From Kiritimatiellia bacterium (lineage in GTDB: Bacteria; Verrucomicrobiota; Kiritimatiellia; RFP12; UBA3636): 8,017 nucleotides of DNA. The stretch's first letter is position 1. Each line of letters begins with the position of its first letter. The stretch lies in contig JAFUXX010000347.1 in NCBI GenBank assembly GCA_017476965.1, positions 1 through 8,017 on the forward strand. Direction: 5' to 3'. Below are positions 6,338-8,017 of the stretch, one piece after another. The notes under the pieces were generated by a model. The model made no database searches, was not told the origin of the DNA, and saw nothing but the letters and a program-made list of their open reading frames with translations. A program made the position numbers and the translations under genes.

Positions 6338-6369
6338 TGGGCCCGTTTCAACCGCCATTCCACGCGCAC

Positions 6370-7236
6370 ATGAAATCATCCGTTCCTTTGCTTTCCGTCC
6401 TCGCGCTCGCGATCGCGCGCGCAGCGTTGGCGCAAAGCGCCGCCGTGAACCCGTTCACCTACCTCGGGCGCGTGACGGACGCCTCGCACATGGCGTTCGA
6501 CGCGGACCGCGTCGCGACGCTCTCGGCCTACGACGGGGCGGGCAAGCTCCTCGCGCGGTCTGAGACCTTCTACCGCGCGGATTCCCGCCGCAACTACACG
6601 CTCCGCATCCCGCTCGCGGACGGCGACGCGGCCGGCTACTCCCGCACGGGCGCGATCCTTTCGATCGCCGTGGACGACGGCGCGAAGGTCTGGTCGGGCG
6701 TCGTCGTGGACGCCGGCCGCGCGGAAGGCACGGCGGTTGGCGAGCCCGGCGGCGTGCGCGAGGTGGACATCGTGCTCGGCGAGGACGCCGACGGCGACGG
6801 CATCGACGACGCGCTTTACCGCCGGCTCAAGGACGAATGGGAGGACTCCGAATGGTGGGACCCGGAAAAGGGCTTCGACCCGAACGCCGATTACGACGGC
6901 GACGGCGTGTCCACGATCGGCGAGGCGCTCTCCGGCACCGATCCCTTCGACGCCGCGGCCTCGCTGCGCATCACCGCTTTCGAGCTCGACGCCGGCGAAG
7001 CCGAAGCGCTGCACCTCGTTTCGTTCCCGACGGCGCCAGGCCGCGCCTACTGCGTCGAGACTTCGGATTCGCCGACCGGGACGTGGTCGCGCGCGGCGGT
7101 CTTCCTCGCCCCGTCCGCCGACGCGCCGGTGAATTACCTCTCCACCCCGAGCACCCCGGGCGCCGCCCCCGCCACGGTCTATCTGCTTCCCGCCGACGAC
7201 CGCGACGCCGCCTTCTTCCGGGTGAAGGCAGAATGA
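6370..7236 (+). CDS. Secreted protein with thrombospondin-type-3-like calcium motifs
   Basis: A 288-residue exported protein of unknown function. The N-terminus is a signal peptide (MKSSVPLLSVLALAIARAALA, cleavage likely before Q22). Residues about 23-137 are beta-rich. Two acidic calcium-binding loops follow: DADGDGIDD (139-147) and DPNADYDGDGVST (170-182), the latter leading into EALSGTDPFD (185-194), the typical type-3-repeat pattern of secreted PVC proteins. The C-terminus, with YCVETSDSPTGTWSRAAVF (227-245) and AFFRVKAE, resembles the beta-sandwich that often closes Verrucomicrobia-type surface proteins (a V-E-x-SD-x-x-x-x-W pattern ending FFRV). An in-frame TTG at 6337 would add 11 residues before the signal peptide, so ATG 6370 is preferred. 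It lies 20 bases before another secreted-protein gene, so the two are probably co-transcribed. Confidence 0.8.
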   Translation: MKSSVPLLSVLALAIARAALAQSAAVNPFTYLGRVTDASHMAFDADRVATLSAYDGAGKLLARSETFYRADSRRNYTLRIPLADGDAAGYSRTGAILSIAVDDGAKVWSGVVVDAGRAEGTAVGEPGGVREVDIVLGEDADGDGIDDALYRRLKDEWEDSEWWDPEKGFDPNADYDGDGVSTIGEALSGTDPFDAAASLRITAFELDAGEAEALHLVSFPTAPGRAYCVETSDSPTGTWSRAAVFLAPSADAPVNYLSTPSTPGAAPATVYLLPADDRDAAFFRVKAE

Positions 7237-7256
7237 ACTGAAGCACTTTCCTGCAC

Positions 7257-8017
7257 ATGAAAAACATTTTTCGACATTCGACGTCCGGCATCCGACAGCC
7301 GGTTTGCGGGGCGCGCTGTTTGGCAGACGGCATCCGGCTGCCGGCGCTCGCCATGGCGGCGGCGCTGCTCGCCTGCGCCGCGCCACGCGCGGGTGCGCAA
7401 TGCGCCGCGCAGGCGATTGCGCTCAAGCCCGGATGGAACGCCGTTTACGTCGAGGTTTCGCCAGAGGCCCCGGCGGACGGAATCTTCGCGGACTGGCCGG
7501 TCGATTCGGTCGGCGTCTACGATCCGGCGGCGTTCCTCGCCACGCGCCAGTTCTCGGCCGCGGGCGGCACGGAGGGTCTCGCGAACCCGCCGATCTTCAT
7601 GTGGAACCGCGCCTACCGCGAGGCGAGCGCCGTGGAGCGCATCCCGGCTGGCGTGGTCTGCATCTGCTTCAACACGAACCTCACGGCGTCCGGGACTTAC
7701 GCGACGACGCTCGTCGGCGTCCCCGCCGCGCCGCGCACGACTTGGCACCGCAGCGAGGGCGGCGAGGTGCTCAACTACTTCGGCGTGTCGCTGCCGCAAG
7801 GAGCGTCGGTCGCGGCGGCCGACTACCTGGCCGGCTTCGACGACCTGGCGGGCGGGCCTGTCCAGCGCATCGGCGGCAAGAACCGCGGGACGGATCCGAC
7901 GCGGCTGACGCTCTACGACGGCGCGACGGTCTCGGACGGCGACGTGCTGCTCGTCGGTGCGACAGCGCAGTCGGACTGGTCCGGCGCGCTCTTCGTCTCC
8001 CCGATGCTCGGCCTCGA
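7257..8017 (+). CDS. Secreted or surface protein, partial (cut by window end)
   Basis: The frame from ATG 7257 stays open to the window end: 253 codons plus two bases. The product has an unusually long N-region (about 28 residues, partly repeat-encoded), then a hydrophobic stretch LPALAMAAALLACAA (28-42). Cleavage could be AGA-QC at 47/48, or a lipobox-like LLAC (37-40) could make it a lipoprotein. The mature part begins IALKPGWNAVYVEVSP, followed by IFADWPVDSVGVYDPAAFL; I associate this style with large surface proteins of Kiritimatiellota-like bacteria, but I know no characterised member. No catalytic motif is visible. If the first 32 codons are a repeat insertion, ATG 7353 is an alternative start, but it would leave only a very short signal sequence. 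There are 20 bases from the preceding stop codon and no clear Shine-Dalgarno sequence. Confidence 0.75.
   Translation, partial: MKNIFRHSTSGIRQPVCGARCLADGIRLPALAMAAALLACAAPRAGAQCAAQAIALKPGWNAVYVEVSPEAPADGIFADWPVDSVGVYDPAAFLATRQFSAAGGTEGLANPPIFMWNRAYREASAVERIPAGVVCICFNTNLTASGTYATTLVGVPAAPRTTWHRSEGGEVLNYFGVSLPQGASVAAADYLAGFDDLAGGPVQRIGGKNRGTDPTRLTLYDGATVSDGDVLLVGATAQSDWSGALFVSPMLGL
7287..7344 (+). repeat. Palindromic direct-repeat element in the 5' end of the last gene
   Basis: GGCATCCGACAGCCGG (7287-7302) and GGCATCCGGCTGCCGG (7329-7344) are related 16-mers 42 bases apart. Each is palindromic: CCGGC-ATCCGACA-GCCGG at the first, and GGCAGACGG-CAT-CCGGCTGCC (9-bp stem, one mismatch) at the second. 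The spacing is 14 codons, giving the peptide echoes GIRQP and GIRLP. It lies in the odd N-region of the secreted protein. Confidence 0.6.

Noticed and set aside
6376..7386. A 336-codon minus-strand open frame
   Set aside because: It is antisense to the secreted protein, which has a signal peptide and calcium-loop motifs on the plus strand; the antisense product is Arg/Val-rich and featureless.

Overview
The window is a G+C-rich bacterial fragment (about two thirds G+C by eye). Tight gene packing, a thrombospondin-type-3 secreted protein, a DUF6259-like carbohydrate protein, and an AGE-family epimerase next to a XylR-like regulator together suggest a member of the Planctomycetes-Verrucomicrobia-Chlamydiae group, most likely Kiritimatiellota/Verrucomicrobiota. 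This placement is an inference from gene content; no rRNA or marker gene is present.

Layout. (1) 1-811, + strand: the last codons of a sensor histidine kinase, then a complete OmpR-type response regulator, one base apart. (2) 4882 down to 825, - strand: a three-gene operon of AGE-family sugar epimerase (3682-4882, frameshifted), DUF6259-like glycosidase-type protein (1694-3667) and glycyl-radical-enzyme activase (825-1697). The second and third genes overlap by ATGA. The operon converges on the response regulator with only 13 bases between the two stop codons. (3) 4883-5018: divergent control region with a clear sigma70-type promoter for the regulator and repeated CTTGAC elements. (4) 5019-6185, + strand: a XylR-like regulator with a LacI-type sugar-sensing domain fused to an AraC DNA-binding domain. 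(5) 6186-6369: a GC-rich hairpin and a promoter. (6) 6370-8017, + strand: two secreted proteins in tandem, the second cut by the window end.

How they may work together. The divergent regulator probably senses a sugar and controls the operon. The DUF6259-like protein would release or remodel a glycan, and the epimerase would isomerise the sugar released. The radical SAM activase would switch on a glycyl radical enzyme, but none is encoded here. The kinase/regulator pair and the two secreted proteins look like separate units.

The main oddities are these. A one-base homopolymer indel in the epimerase gene makes epimerase and DUF6259 protein look like one 1062-residue fusion. A 126-base in-frame tandem repeat (2 x 63) inflates the activase by 42 residues. 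Two smaller repeat-rich stretches, one in the DUF6259 gene and one at the start of the last gene, suggest that small repeat elements have settled inside coding sequences here.
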